Origin: UBA5239 sp040394635
Lineage (GTDB): Bacteria > Verrucomicrobiota > Lentisphaeria > Victivallales > Victivallaceae
Direction: 5' to 3'
Assembly (NCBI GenBank): GCA_040394635.1
Contig: JBEBRW010000021.1
Span: 12,660-76,659 of the forward strand
DNA: 64,000 nucleotides
In this document: piece after piece, positions 23,975-32,925 of the stretch
How the letters are laid out: every line of letters starts with the position of its first letter
Numbering within the stretch: position 1 is the first letter of the stretch
Translations under genes and position numbers: made by a program
Notes under the pieces: generated by a model
The model's database searches: none
Told to the model about the DNA's origin: nothing
Seen by the model: only the letters and a program-made list of their open reading frames with translations

Positions 23975-26166
23975 AAAAACTCTTTCAGAAATGGATTTTC
24001 GCGGTAGTCGCGCTGGCCTTTCTGTTGACTTTCGCGATATCCTTTGGTGTCAACACCCGCCATGCCCGGCTGGGCTCGCTGGCGTTGATCCGTCTGAAAC
24101 TTTCCGACGCCTCCGCCCAGCTCAGCAATGCGGTCCACAATGTCGACCGGGTCACCGAGCTCAGCGATGAAGCCGTATTGCTGAAATCCAAACTCTTCGC
24201 CGAAGCCGTCAAGTCCAATCCCGATATTCTCAGCGACAAGGCTGCCCTGGCCCGGTTCTGCAAGGAAATGGATGTCGATGAACTGTACGCGCTGGACCCG
24301 GAGTGGAATATTCTCATGGCCTACCCCGAGGCTACCGCCAGGCGCTCGTACAAGGATTTGGAGCTGCCGGATAAACTGCCGGCTTCCGGTCCGGTAACAA
24401 ATGCGTCCGGGCATGAAATCCAGTATGCCGCGGTCAAGCGCCTCGACGCCGACGGCATTCTGGTAATCGGCGACAAGCCCGAGCACCTGCTGGCCGCCAA
24501 AGCCATTGCCGATATCCGCAATTTTTCCGAGGGATTCCGGATCGGCCTGAAGGGCGGCGTCCTGATCGCCAAAGACAATAAGTTGATTTGCGACGGCATG
24601 CTGGAACTGCCGGAAAAGAATCTGCCCAAACTCGGCTTCCCCCTTCCCCTGCCGAAAGACGAACCGTTCACAGTGGCGGTCGAGGACGTGGAATATCTTG
24701 CCAGCGCCATACAGTACGGCGAATACACGATCATCGGGCTGCTGCCCTACGATGAGGTTTATTACCGGCGCAACCTGGCGCAGTCGGTGCTGGTCATCGT
24801 CTACCTGGTGCTGTTCGGCCTGATCTTCGCACTGATCGCAATCCTGCTGAACAAAATTGTTCTTTCCGGCATCGACAAAGTCTGTGCTTCGCTGCAGCGG
24901 ATTACCGACGGCGACCTCTCCGAAATCGTCGATGTCCACAACTGCAAGGAGTTCGACCTGCTCTCCGGCGGTATCAACGCCACCGTCACGGCGCTGAAAA
25001 CCGCCATTGCTGAGGCCGCCCGCCGGCTGGACAACGAGTTGGCGCTGGCCGAGGCGATCCAGTGTTCGGCGCTGCCGCGGAGTTTCCCGGCCTTTCCCGA
25101 GCGCAAAGATTTCGATATTTACGCCACCATGTCCCCTGCCCGCGAAGTCGGCGGCGACTTCTACGACTTTTTCATGATCGACGACAATCACCTGGCATTT
25201 CTGGTGGCCGACGTCTCCGAAAAAGGCATCCCCGCGGCACTCTTCATGATGACCGGCAAAACCTGGCTGAAGGGCCTGGCACTGGCCGGAATACCGCCGA
25301 AAAAAGTTTTCGAGGAAGCCAACCGGATGCTGAGCCGCGACAACGCCACCGGGATGTTCATAACCGTATTTTACGGCGTGCTCGAACTCTCCTCGGGCGA
25401 GTTGACCTGCATCAATGCCGGACACAATCCCCCGCTGCTGCGCCGTGGCGGCGGCAAATACGAATACCTGAAGCTGGAGCCGGATTTCCTGCTTGGCACG
25501 CTACCGAATGTCCAGTATACCGCCCACCGGATGCGCCTCGCGCCCGGCGAACGGCTGTTCCTCTACACTGACGGCGTCACCGAGGCCCAGACTTCCAACG
25601 AGGAACAATTCGGCACCGAACGGTTACAGGCAGTCCTGAACCGGGCGGAAGTTGCGCCCAGGCAGACGGTCGAACTGGTCATCAGTGAACTCAAGATTTT
25701 TACCGGCGAAGCGCCGCAATATGACGATATCACCATGCTGGCGCTCGAGTACCGCGGCTGTGTCCTGAAGCTCGATGCCGTCACCGGGAACCTACCTCAA
25801 GTGCAGCAATTCCTGGAGCAATGCTGTACTCAATACGGGCTCCCGGAAAATACTCATCTGCTGATTGCCGCCGAGGAAATTTTCCTGAATATCGCCAATT
25901 ACGCTTATGCGCCGGGTACCGGTACGGCGGAAATATCGTTTGACTATCTGCCGGCGGAACAGCGGATTCGCCTGACTTTCACGGACTCCGGCAAACCGTA
26001 TGACCCGCTGACGGCCCCGGAGCCACAGTTCGAGGAACTGCAGATCGGCGGCATGGGCATCCACATCACCCGTACCCTGGCGGCCACGCTCGAATACAGC
26101 TACCGGGACGGACAAAATATTTTGACGGTCGGCATCAATGCCGCGAAAGGAACGGAAAATGAATAA
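23971..26166 (+). CDS. Membrane sensor with HAMP, SpoIIE-type PP2C phosphatase and HATPase (RsbW-like) domain
   Basis: This protein has 731 residues. Transmembrane helices at residues 8-27 and about 272-294 enclose a periplasmic sensor domain of about 240 residues; a HAMP-like linker follows (about 295-345). The PP2C domain (about 360-596) keeps the metal-binding motifs GGDFYDFF, DVSEKGIPAALFM, NAGHNPPLL and YTDGVTEA. A C-terminal GHKL domain (about 600-725) shows an N box AAEEIFLNIANYA, DSGKPYDP and GGMGIHI. Thus a phosphatase that should dephosphorylate the STAS protein and a kinase-type domain that should phosphorylate or bind it are on one chain. It overlaps the STAS gene by 4 bases. Confidence 0.92.
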   Translation: MKKLFQKWIFAVVALAFLLTFAISFGVNTRHARLGSLALIRLKLSDASAQLSNAVHNVDRVTELSDEAVLLKSKLFAEAVKSNPDILSDKAALARFCKEMDVDELYALDPEWNILMAYPEATARRSYKDLELPDKLPASGPVTNASGHEIQYAAVKRLDADGILVIGDKPEHLLAAKAIADIRNFSEGFRIGLKGGVLIAKDNKLICDGMLELPEKNLPKLGFPLPLPKDEPFTVAVEDVEYLASAIQYGEYTIIGLLPYDEVYYRRNLAQSVLVIVYLVLFGLIFALIAILLNKIVLSGIDKVCASLQRITDGDLSEIVDVHNCKEFDLLSGGINATVTALKTAIAEAARRLDNELALAEAIQCSALPRSFPAFPERKDFDIYATMSPAREVGGDFYDFFMIDDNHLAFLVADVSEKGIPAALFMMTGKTWLKGLALAGIPPKKVFEEANRMLSRDNATGMFITVFYGVLELSSGELTCINAGHNPPLLRRGGGKYEYLKLEPDFLLGTLPNVQYTAHRMRLAPGERLFLYTDGVTEAQTSNEEQFGTERLQAVLNRAEVAPRQTVELVISELKIFTGEAPQYDDITMLALEYRGCVLKLDAVTGNLPQVQQFLEQCCTQYGLPENTHLLIAAEEIFLNIANYAYAPGTGTAEISFDYLPAEQRIRLTFTDSGKPYDPLTAPEPQFEELQIGGMGIHITRTLAATLEYSYRDGQNILTVGINAAKGTENE

Positions 26167-27376
26167 ATCACCGAAATGGGCCTTCCCGGCCGCAGTCGGG
26201 CTGATTGCCGGCAACCTGATCGGAGCCGGTATCCTGGCGCTGCCCGCCAGCCTCGGCCTCGGCGGCATGCTTCCGTCGCTGCTAATGATGATCATATACG
26301 GCGCGTTGATGCTGTTTTCAGCAGAGGTACTGCTGCGCGAAGCGGCGGCGCACCCGGGCAAGAATTACACGCTGCCGGAGCTGTATCAGGGCTACATCGG
26401 CCGTATTGGCAAATGGCTGGCCGTGGCCGCCAATTTATTGGTGCTGTACGGGTTGCTGACCGCCTACGTAACCGGCGGGGCCAAGGTGCTGGGCAGTTTG
26501 CTCGGCGTGACCGGTTCGCCCGCCTGGGTAGTGCTGGTGATGATGATCATCCCGGTATCACTGGCGGTGATGAAGCTCGCCATCATCCAGAAATACAACA
26601 TTTTCCTGATGCTGATCGTGATCGTGGCTTTCGTCATAATGGTGGTCATCGGCGAAATGCATACCGATTTCTCGCGCCTGAGCCATGTCTCGTGGGATCA
26701 TGCTCCTGCGGCGATTCCGTTGATCCTGACCGCGTTCTATTTTCATAACATCATCCCGGTCGTCAGCGCCGAGCTGCAGTGGAACGAGAAGAAAATCCGC
26801 TACGCCGCGATGTGCGGCATCGGCCTCGCCTTCCTGATGTGCTCGGTGTGGCTGCAGACCGGTATCTGCGTACTGCCGCTGGAGGGCGAAAACAGCATCA
26901 CCAGCGCTTACATGAACGCGGAGCCGGCCACGCTGCCGATGGGCCGCATCATCGGTTCGAAAATCTTCATGGTGGCCGCGACCGTGTTTCCGCTGATGAC
27001 GGTGGTCACCGCTTTTCTCGGCAGCGGAGTGGCGCTGCAGGGGTTCCTGCGCGGCATGATGCCGAATGTGAAAATGCTCGTCATCCGCGTCCTGGCGCTG
27101 GCTCCGCCGATCCTGATCGCCATCATCTGGCCGGATGTATTTTTGAAGGCGGTCGACGTGGTGGGCGGCATCGGCATCGTGATTCTCTTCGGACTGCTGC
27201 CGTCCCTGATCGCGATCCTCAAGAAAACCAACACGCTCCGCTTCCGCATCCTCGGCGTCGTATTTCTGCTTCTCTCGCTGCTCGCGCTGGGCATCGAAAC
27301 CGCGCAGGAATTCGGCCTGACCCAGATGCACCCGGACGCCGACGTGGAATATTGGAAAATGAGTGGTAGAAAATAA
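26159..27376 (+). CDS. Aromatic amino-acid permease-like transporter (HAAAP/APC superfamily)
   Basis: This 405-residue membrane protein has about eleven helices. The N-terminal GLIAGNLIGAGILALPASLG is the substrate/Na+-binding unwound helix of APC-fold transporters and resembles Mtr, TnaB and TyrP of the hydroxy/aromatic amino-acid permease family; FHNIIPVVSAELQWNEKKI supports the same family. The ATG at 26159 has AAGGA upstream and overlaps the end of the phosphatase gene by 8 bases, so it may be co-expressed with the signalling pair. Tryptophan or tyrosine is the most likely substrate, but this cannot be read from sequence alone. Confidence 0.82.
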   Translation: MNKSPKWAFPAAVGLIAGNLIGAGILALPASLGLGGMLPSLLMMIIYGALMLFSAEVLLREAAAHPGKNYTLPELYQGYIGRIGKWLAVAANLLVLYGLLTAYVTGGAKVLGSLLGVTGSPAWVVLVMMIIPVSLAVMKLAIIQKYNIFLMLIVIVAFVIMVVIGEMHTDFSRLSHVSWDHAPAAIPLILTAFYFHNIIPVVSAELQWNEKKIRYAAMCGIGLAFLMCSVWLQTGICVLPLEGENSITSAYMNAEPATLPMGRIIGSKIFMVAATVFPLMTVVTAFLGSGVALQGFLRGMMPNVKMLVIRVLALAPPILIAIIWPDVFLKAVDVVGGIGIVILFGLLPSLIAILKKTNTLRFRILGVVFLLLSLLALGIETAQEFGLTQMHPDADVEYWKMSGRK

Positions 27377-27402
27377 TATAATAACATATGGAGGAATTGA
27401 TT

Positions 27403-28968
27403 ATGCCCGAAGCAAGAATTGTTGAGTTCCTGAAAAAATACGGTTCGTTCCCGATTGCGTACTCCGCCGTTTATGACGATGAAATGAAATATTTCGAGGC
27501 AAAAGAGGGTTTCATCCCCTACGTGGACACCAAGGCCGAGCGCGTGGCGCTGGGCGATCCGCTCTGCGCCCCCGCCGATCTGGAAAAAGTGATCGATGAA
27601 TTTCTGAAGCAGGCCAAGACGGACCGCCGCAGCCCGGTGGTACTCCAGTGCAGCCTCGATGTCGCGAAAAAATTCGCCGCCCGCGGCTTCAACGCCAACC
27701 ACATGGGCGTGGAGACCAACCTGAAGGTCCCGACCTTCTCCGCCGAAGGCAAGGCCATGACCAAGGTTCGCCGCTGGATCAACGGCGCCCGCAATGCCGG
27801 GGCGAAAATCGTTGAAATGTCGATGCAGGACAAAGCCACCGCCAAAAGCATCGCCGCCGTGTCCGACGAGTGGCTGCAGGGCAAAATCAACCAGACCGAA
27901 CTGCGGTTGCTGACCCGTCCGCTGAAGCTCGAATACGAGCCCGATACCCGGCTTTTCTGCGGCATGCTCGAGGATAAAATCGTGGCATTCGTCATCTTCG
28001 AACCGATCTATCGCAACAACAAAGTCACCGGATATTATGCCGACTTCGTCCGGGCGCTCGACTGCGCGCCGAACGGCACGCTCGACCTGATTTATAACGA
28101 AGCCATGGCGGTGTTTCGCGACGAACAGGTGGACACCCTGTCGTTCGGCCTCTCCCCGCTGGCCGACCAGCAGGACGTCGAAGGACTATATAACCCGATC
28201 GTGGCCTCGATTTTCCGCATCAACTACCAGCAGGGCAACGATATGTACGCGTATCAGGGGCTCGACGCCCACAAGAAGGCTTACTGCGACGGCGTGAACG
28301 GCGTCCGCGAGCCCAAGTTCCTGGTCGTCGGCGGCGCGCTGCCGCTCAACCAGATGATGCACGTGTTCAACTACATCGGCATTCTGCCGGAGCAGAGCTA
28401 CCTGGAGTCGATCCGCTTCTTCGGCGGCTGTATCGTCAAGGAACTGTTCAGCCACGCCAAGACCAAGCCGGAAGCCGACCAGAAGCAGGTCACCGCCATT
28501 GTCGACGACATGATCAAGGGGGTTCCGACCAGCGAAATCGCCAGGAAAAGCGAGTTGGAGAAATCCACCGTCAGCAAACTGCTGGACAAAATCACCAGCG
28601 GCTTCAAGAAAATCTCCCCGGAAATCGAGCGCCAGGCCATGTTCTTCTACGGCAATTTCGATGAAGACACCGAGAAATTGTACGTCAAAGTCTCGAATAT
28701 CGTCGACTCCGAAAAGGAAATTCACTTCGTGCACAACATCGTTTTCGTGCCGTACGAAACCGGCTACGTGCTGCTGCTGACGGTCGAAGTCTCGCCCGAG
28801 CTCACGGTCAAGGAGACCTTCAAGCTCTCCGCCGGGCTGCGCAAGAAGATTCAAAAGAAGATCGTCGAAATCAAGAGCATCCAGATCCAGTACGAGCCGG
28901 ACGGCGCGTTCTTCGAAATGCTCAATGAGCGGACGTTGGCCAACGCCACAGCCGAGGACTTTGCATGA
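27403..28968 (+). CDS. DUF2156 (MprF catalytic-domain-like) protein with HTH-like and CDF-dimerisation-like C-terminus
   Basis: This 521-residue protein is soluble and has no membrane helices. Residues 1-330 resemble the DUF2156 domain, the aminoacyl-lipid synthase part of MprF with two GNAT-like lobes (YGSFPIAYSAVYDDEMKYFE, VALGDPLCAP, LSFGLSPLAD). Residues of about 364-395 look like a helix-turn-helix (VPTSEIARKSELEKSTVSKL). Residues of about 411-501 resemble the cytoplasmic dimerisation domain of cation-diffusion-facilitator transporters (HFVHNIVFVPYETGYVLLL, ELTVKETFKLSAGLRKKIQ). The ATG at 27403 follows GGAGG. The substrate is unknown. Its stop overlaps the hydrolase start by 4 bases, and the function of the fusion is unknown. 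Confidence 0.7.
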   Translation: MPEARIVEFLKKYGSFPIAYSAVYDDEMKYFEAKEGFIPYVDTKAERVALGDPLCAPADLEKVIDEFLKQAKTDRRSPVVLQCSLDVAKKFAARGFNANHMGVETNLKVPTFSAEGKAMTKVRRWINGARNAGAKIVEMSMQDKATAKSIAAVSDEWLQGKINQTELRLLTRPLKLEYEPDTRLFCGMLEDKIVAFVIFEPIYRNNKVTGYYADFVRALDCAPNGTLDLIYNEAMAVFRDEQVDTLSFGLSPLADQQDVEGLYNPIVASIFRINYQQGNDMYAYQGLDAHKKAYCDGVNGVREPKFLVVGGALPLNQMMHVFNYIGILPEQSYLESIRFFGGCIVKELFSHAKTKPEADQKQVTAIVDDMIKGVPTSEIARKSELEKSTVSKLLDKITSGFKKISPEIERQAMFFYGNFDEDTEKLYVKVSNIVDSEKEIHFVHNIVFVPYETGYVLLLTVEVSPELTVKETFKLSAGLRKKIQKKIVEIKSIQIQYEPDGAFFEMLNERTLANATAEDFA

Positions 28969-29867
28969 CCGCTCCCCGGAGCCATTCGCAAATTCTTGAC
29001 ACCCCGGCCGGTCCCGTCGAGTACCAACTGGAAGGCGATACCGGACCGTTACTGGTCGGCATCCACGGTTCGCCGGGGTCCTGTTTTCAAATGAGCGTAT
29101 TTCTGGACCGGCTGCAGCTCACCGGAAGCCGCTGCCGCCGCCTCACCATCTCGCGTCCCGGCTACGGCAGGACGCCGCTTTCGTCCGGGCGAAGCCTCAA
29201 AGAACAAAGCGACCTGCTGGCGGTACTAATGGCGCGTCTGAACCTGAAGGAACCGGCGGTGGTGATCGGGTTTTCCGGCGGCGGCGTTTCTGCACTGGAA
29301 TTTGCCCGGCATCACCCGGAGCTGACCGCCAGGTTGGTACTGCTGTCACCCGTGACCGGCAGCTACGCCATGTTCGGCGAGGGCACCTGGGAGCGCTTCG
29401 TCAACCGCATTCTCTACTCCGCACTCACCATGCGCCTGAGCGCGCTTATGGTCTCCTGCTGGCCCAACCTGGCGCTCCGCTTCATGCTGATGAACCTGAG
29501 CCGGCTTCGCGGTTCGGTGCTGACGACCGAGATCGAGCGCCTGGACGACTGCCCCTATGACCGCGAATTCCTGCTGAACGTCCTGCGACACACCGTCCCC
29601 TTCGCCCGCCTCCGCAAGGGCATCTGGAACGATGACCGCAACGTGCTGGGCGCAGACGTCAATAATTACCGGGGCCTCACGCAGCCGATCCTGCTTTTTC
29701 ACGGCGACCGGGACGCGGACGTACTGTTCAGCCAGTCCGAGCAGCTCCACGCCCTGCTGCCCGATACCACCGAGATCGTCCGCATGCGCAAGGGCGGTCA
29801 CCTGTTGCTGGTGGAGCCCTATCTCGAGCCCATGCGCCGGCGCCTCGAACAATTCATCGGACTATAA
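28965..29867 (+). CDS. Alpha/beta-fold hydrolase
   Basis: This is a 300-residue soluble hydrolase. The oxyanion region is HGSPGS, the nucleophile Ser lies in GFSGGGVSAL (about residue 106), the acid is likely the Asp in FHGDRDADV and the His is in KGGHLLLVE, so the triad is complete. The cap region (about residues 130-220) has a hydrophobic stretch MRLSALMVSCWPNLALRF, which may bind a lipid-like substrate. It overlaps the DUF2156 gene by 4 bases; an esterase next to an aminoacyl-lipid synthase-like protein recalls the synthase/hydrolase pairing seen for aminoacylated lipids, but that is inference only. Confidence 0.85.
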   Translation: MTAPRSHSQILDTPAGPVEYQLEGDTGPLLVGIHGSPGSCFQMSVFLDRLQLTGSRCRRLTISRPGYGRTPLSSGRSLKEQSDLLAVLMARLNLKEPAVVIGFSGGGVSALEFARHHPELTARLVLLSPVTGSYAMFGEGTWERFVNRILYSALTMRLSALMVSCWPNLALRFMLMNLSRLRGSVLTTEIERLDDCPYDREFLLNVLRHTVPFARLRKGIWNDDRNVLGADVNNYRGLTQPILLFHGDRDADVLFSQSEQLHALLPDTTEIVRMRKGGHLLLVEPYLEPMRRRLEQFIGL

Positions 29868-29953
29868 TCGCCGAAATCTCGCTATCCGTACTGGCAATTC
29901 AGATTTGTCAGGGTATTTTATATGACTCATAAAAAAATATCAAGGTAAATTCT

Positions 29954-31102
29954 ATGCTGCGCATAATCATCTATGCTTTCCCGATGATCGTGAACTTTGT
30001 TCTCGGTGGAATGTTTTTCATCACGGCTTATCACCTGTCCGAGGCGAAATACAGCGCCACGATCGTCACCGGCACGATGTGGACCTGGGCCTCGATTTAC
30101 TGTATTTCCTCACTGTTTATGGGCCGGATCACCAACCCGCGCAATGCCGGACGGCTGATCATGGCGGGCGCGGCCGGTATCGGATTCGGCTCGCTCGGAT
30201 TTCTGTTTTTTCCTGGGGTGGCGTCGCTATTCATTCTGATCGGGGTGATCGGCGTGGCTTCGGCAATGTATTGCACGCCATTCCAGGTTTTTATGAAAAC
30301 ATTGGAGCCGGACCAGAATGCCGGAGTGGTGCGCTCGACGGCGCTTTACACGGCATCGTGGAGCTTCGGCATGGCGACCGGCCCGCTGGCCTTCGGACTG
30401 CTGAGCTGGAATGCGGCGTTCATCCTGACGGCCCTGCTGGGGTTCACGGTGATGGTCTCGATACGCCTGATCGACGTCTATTACCACAAGCACCCGGTGC
30501 CGCACCGCGAAACGCCCCCTGCCCTTGAGGAAGCGGATTACTCGAAAATGCCCGATTACGCCTGGGTCGGCTGGGTCATCGGCGGCTGCGGCAGCGTGGC
30601 AGTCAGCCTGGTCCGTACGCTGATTCCGTACCGGGGCAACCTGCTGGAGTTCACCCAGGCGGAATTGGGGGTGATTCTGGCGATCGTGAGCATCGTTCAA
30701 GGCGTGATGGCGCTGGCGCTGCTGCGCGGTAAATTCTGGATGTACCGTCCGCAGCCGCTGCTGCTGGCGGGCGGGGCGGGGGGTTTGTCGCTGCTGCTGT
30801 TTGCCTTCGGCACGACCACACCGGTGTTTTACATCGGGGCGGTTCTGTACGGCATGTTCTCGGGCTGCTGCTATTTTTACCTGGTGTTTCATTCGCTGGT
30901 GCACCCCTCGCGGAGCTCCCGTTATGTGTCGGTGAACGAAATCACCGTGGGCGTGGCCTGCACGCTCGGTCCGATTCTCGGCGGCTGGCTGACGAAATGC
31001 AGCAGCGCCGGAACCACCTTTTTCGCGGCGGCGCTCATGCTGCTCATTATGTCCTTATTCTGCGCCCGGGTTTTCCAGCTCCGGCGCAGCAAAATAAAAT
31101 AA
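29954..31102 (+). CDS. Major facilitator superfamily transporter
   Basis: This is a 382-residue membrane protein with about eleven or twelve helices in two halves. A loop of about 30 charged residues (HKHPVPHRETPPALEEADYS) separates the halves near residue 190, as in MFS carriers. The A-loop signature between helices 2 and 3 is short and degenerate (GRITNPRNAGR). The ATG at 29954 has AAGG 9 bases upstream. The acetyl esterase gene begins 20 bases after its stop, so uptake of a sugar or acetylated oligosaccharide followed by deacetylation is a reasonable guess; substrate is not identified. Confidence 0.8.
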   Translation: MLRIIIYAFPMIVNFVLGGMFFITAYHLSEAKYSATIVTGTMWTWASIYCISSLFMGRITNPRNAGRLIMAGAAGIGFGSLGFLFFPGVASLFILIGVIGVASAMYCTPFQVFMKTLEPDQNAGVVRSTALYTASWSFGMATGPLAFGLLSWNAAFILTALLGFTVMVSIRLIDVYYHKHPVPHRETPPALEEADYSKMPDYAWVGWVIGGCGSVAVSLVRTLIPYRGNLLEFTQAELGVILAIVSIVQGVMALALLRGKFWMYRPQPLLLAGGAGGLSLLLFAFGTTTPVFYIGAVLYGMFSGCCYFYLVFHSLVHPSRSSRYVSVNEITVGVACTLGPILGGWLTKCSSAGTTFFAAALMLLIMSLFCARVFQLRRSKIK

Positions 31103-31122
31103 TCAAAGGAAGGAAAACGACC

Positions 31123-32088
31123 ATGCCGTTAATTGACATGCCCCTGGCGAAATTGAAGGAATACCGCGGAATCAACCCGCGTCCGTCCGACTTCGATGAA
31201 TTCTGGGATAAGTCTCTGCAGGAAATGCGCGCCCTCGACCCGCAACTGGAGCTGCGCGAATCGCCGTTCCAAACGCCGTTCGCCGAGTGCTTCGACGCCT
31301 TCTTCAACGGTGTCGGCGGCTCCCGCATTCACGCCAAGGTCCTGCGCCCGCGCAACCCGGCGGACCGCAAGGGCCCGGCGGTGGTTCATTTCCATGGCTA
31401 CAGCGGCAACTCCGGGGATTGGACCGGTACGCTCGGTTACGTGGCGGCCGGTTTCACCACGGCATTTCTCGACTGCCGTGGCCAGGGCGGACTCTCCGAA
31501 GACGCCGGCCCGATTCACGGCACGACCTTCCGGGGGCATATCATCCGCGGTATCGACGACAAACCGGAGAGCATGGTGTTCCGCAATATTTACCTGGACT
31601 GCGCCCAGCTCACGTATCTGGTCATGGACATGCCCGGCGTGGACCGTACCCGCGTCGGCGTCACCGGCGGTTCACAGGGCGGCGGGCTGACACTGGCCTG
31701 CGCCTCGCTGGCGCCGGAAGTCAACCGCGCGGCCCCGGCCTTCCCGTTCCTCTGCGACTACAAGCGCGTGTGGGAAATGGACCTCGCCAGGGACGCCTAC
31801 CAGGAAATCAAGGATTATTTCCGGCTACACGATCCGCGCCACGAGCGCGAGGACGCCATTTTCACCAAGCTCGGGTATATCGACGTCCAGCACCTGACTC
31901 CGCGCATCCGCGCCAAGGTTCTGATGTTCACCGGGCTGATGGACACCGTCTGCCCACCCTCGACGCAGTTCGCGGCCTACAACAAAATCACTTCAGAGAA
32001 AGACGTGGTGATTTATCCCGACTTCGGCCACGAGGGCCTGCCGGGATCGTCCGACCGCACCTATCAGTTCATGCTGGAAATGCTCTGA
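31123..32088 (+). CDS. Acetyl xylan esterase/cephalosporin-C deacetylase (CE7 family)
   Basis: This 321-residue cytoplasmic esterase removes acetyl groups from small acetylated sugars. CE7 features: the start MPLIDMPLAKLKEYRGINPRP, FHGYSGNSGDW, DCRGQGGLSED, the nucleophile Ser in GVTGGSQGGGL near residue 182, the acid in FTGLMDTVCPPST and the His in DFGHEGLPG. The length equals the usual 318-330 residues. The start at 31123 follows AAGGAAGG; the in-frame extension back to 30997 overlaps the MFS gene. No signal peptide, so it acts on imported substrate. It is the last gene before a 1-kb intergenic region. Confidence 0.93.
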   Translation: MPLIDMPLAKLKEYRGINPRPSDFDEFWDKSLQEMRALDPQLELRESPFQTPFAECFDAFFNGVGGSRIHAKVLRPRNPADRKGPAVVHFHGYSGNSGDWTGTLGYVAAGFTTAFLDCRGQGGLSEDAGPIHGTTFRGHIIRGIDDKPESMVFRNIYLDCAQLTYLVMDMPGVDRTRVGVTGGSQGGGLTLACASLAPEVNRAAPAFPFLCDYKRVWEMDLARDAYQEIKDYFRLHDPRHEREDAIFTKLGYIDVQHLTPRIRAKVLMFTGLMDTVCPPSTQFAAYNKITSEKDVVIYPDFGHEGLPGSSDRTYQFMLEML

Positions 32089-32152
32089 ATCTGAACGGAA
32101 ACACAAATATCCCATAACTTTTCGAATCGTCTGTTGGAGCGAAAAGATAAAG

Positions 32153-32247
32153 GTAGGGCGGTCTGTCCTCAGGCCGCCGTTCACCTCGCATATGCTACCG
32201 AATAGACATCCCGGAGAGAACGGTTGCCTGAGGACAGGCAACCCTAC
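32153..32247. repeat. REP/BIME-like pair of inverted hairpins
   Basis: Two 26-base arms, 32153-32178 and 32222-32247, are inverted copies matching at 21 of 26 positions; both share GTAGGG and CTGTCCTCAGG (read in opposite directions). Each arm is itself a hairpin: the right arm has a perfect 8-bp stem GGTTGCCT/AGGCAACC, and the left one an 8-bp stem with one G-T pair. The compensating changes in the stems suggest that structure is conserved. This is the form of a REP doublet placed after an operon end. Confidence 0.6.
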
Positions 32248-32360
32248 CCAAATACCGTCTTGTCAAATGCGATAGATTCTTTTTCCCTCATTTTTGCCCG
32301 TTTCTTTAATTTTTATGGGATAGCTGTGAAACGGAAACGTCATCCCGATTTCGATTGTGA

Positions 32361-32394
32361 AGTTCCCCGAAAGTTTCTTCACTGCCGGGGAACT
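32361..32394. repeat. 9-bp inverted repeat in the intergenic region
   Basis: AGTTCCCCG (32361-32369) and CGGGGAACT (32386-32394) form a perfect stem with a 16-base loop. There is no T tract on either side, so it is not a standard terminator. Role unknown. Confidence 0.4.
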
Positions 32395-32738
32395 CCACTG
32401 TTTCCTGCACTGATACCGGGTTTTCCGGACACACCTTTGCTATTCTGTTTTTCTGAAAACGATTCTCTGATTGAGATTGATTAAATGAGTCAATTAAATT
32501 ATTTGAATTTATAGCATTTAATATCAAATAAAATTAATACTGCAATTTTCATAAAAAAACCCTCTCTTCAGGCAGTCTGTACTGCTTGGATTTTGAAAAT
32601 AATATGAGATTTTCGCTTTTATAGATATTTCTTATGCCTTAGAGTGATACCTCTTGTCAAATTAACCACAATAACACATACTACTAAATTATACTTCAAT
32701 TTCAATAGTCCGCATTCATCAATTTTAATGAATTTTTC

Positions 32739-32755
32739 ATTCATTATTAATGAAT
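32739..32755. repeat. AT-rich palindrome
   Basis: ATTCATTA-T-TAATGAAT is a perfect 17-base palindrome, with further partial copies of ATTCAT and TTAATGAA at 32714-32738. It lies about 185 bases upstream of the predicted promoter of the giant gene and could be a regulator-binding site, though such sequences also arise by chance in AT-rich DNA. Confidence 0.3.
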
Positions 32756-32925
32756 ATTCGGCTGTTTCTAAAAATTTATTTCCCTATACCATACCCATAT
32801 AAGCAATCTAAATACAAGTACATATATCGCAATTATATCCTCAAATATTTAGATATTCGCAATCATTTTGCCATGATATTACGATATCAGCAAAAAATAA
32901 TTACGAAAAAATAATGCAAAGAAAT

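Noticed and set aside
23857..25425. 522-codon open frame on the minus strand opposite the SpoIIE-type gene
   Set aside because: The plus-strand protein has all PP2C and GHKL motifs; the antisense frame shows none.
29868..29953. Promoter for the MFS transporter gene (TTGTCA near 29905)
   Set aside because: No acceptable -10 box at the right distance; the gap may contain a promoter, but the sequence does not support a call.
32224..32484. 86-codon open frame in the intergenic region
   Set aside because: It starts within the REP-like hairpin, has no ribosome-binding site and crosses an inverted repeat; no similarity was recognised.
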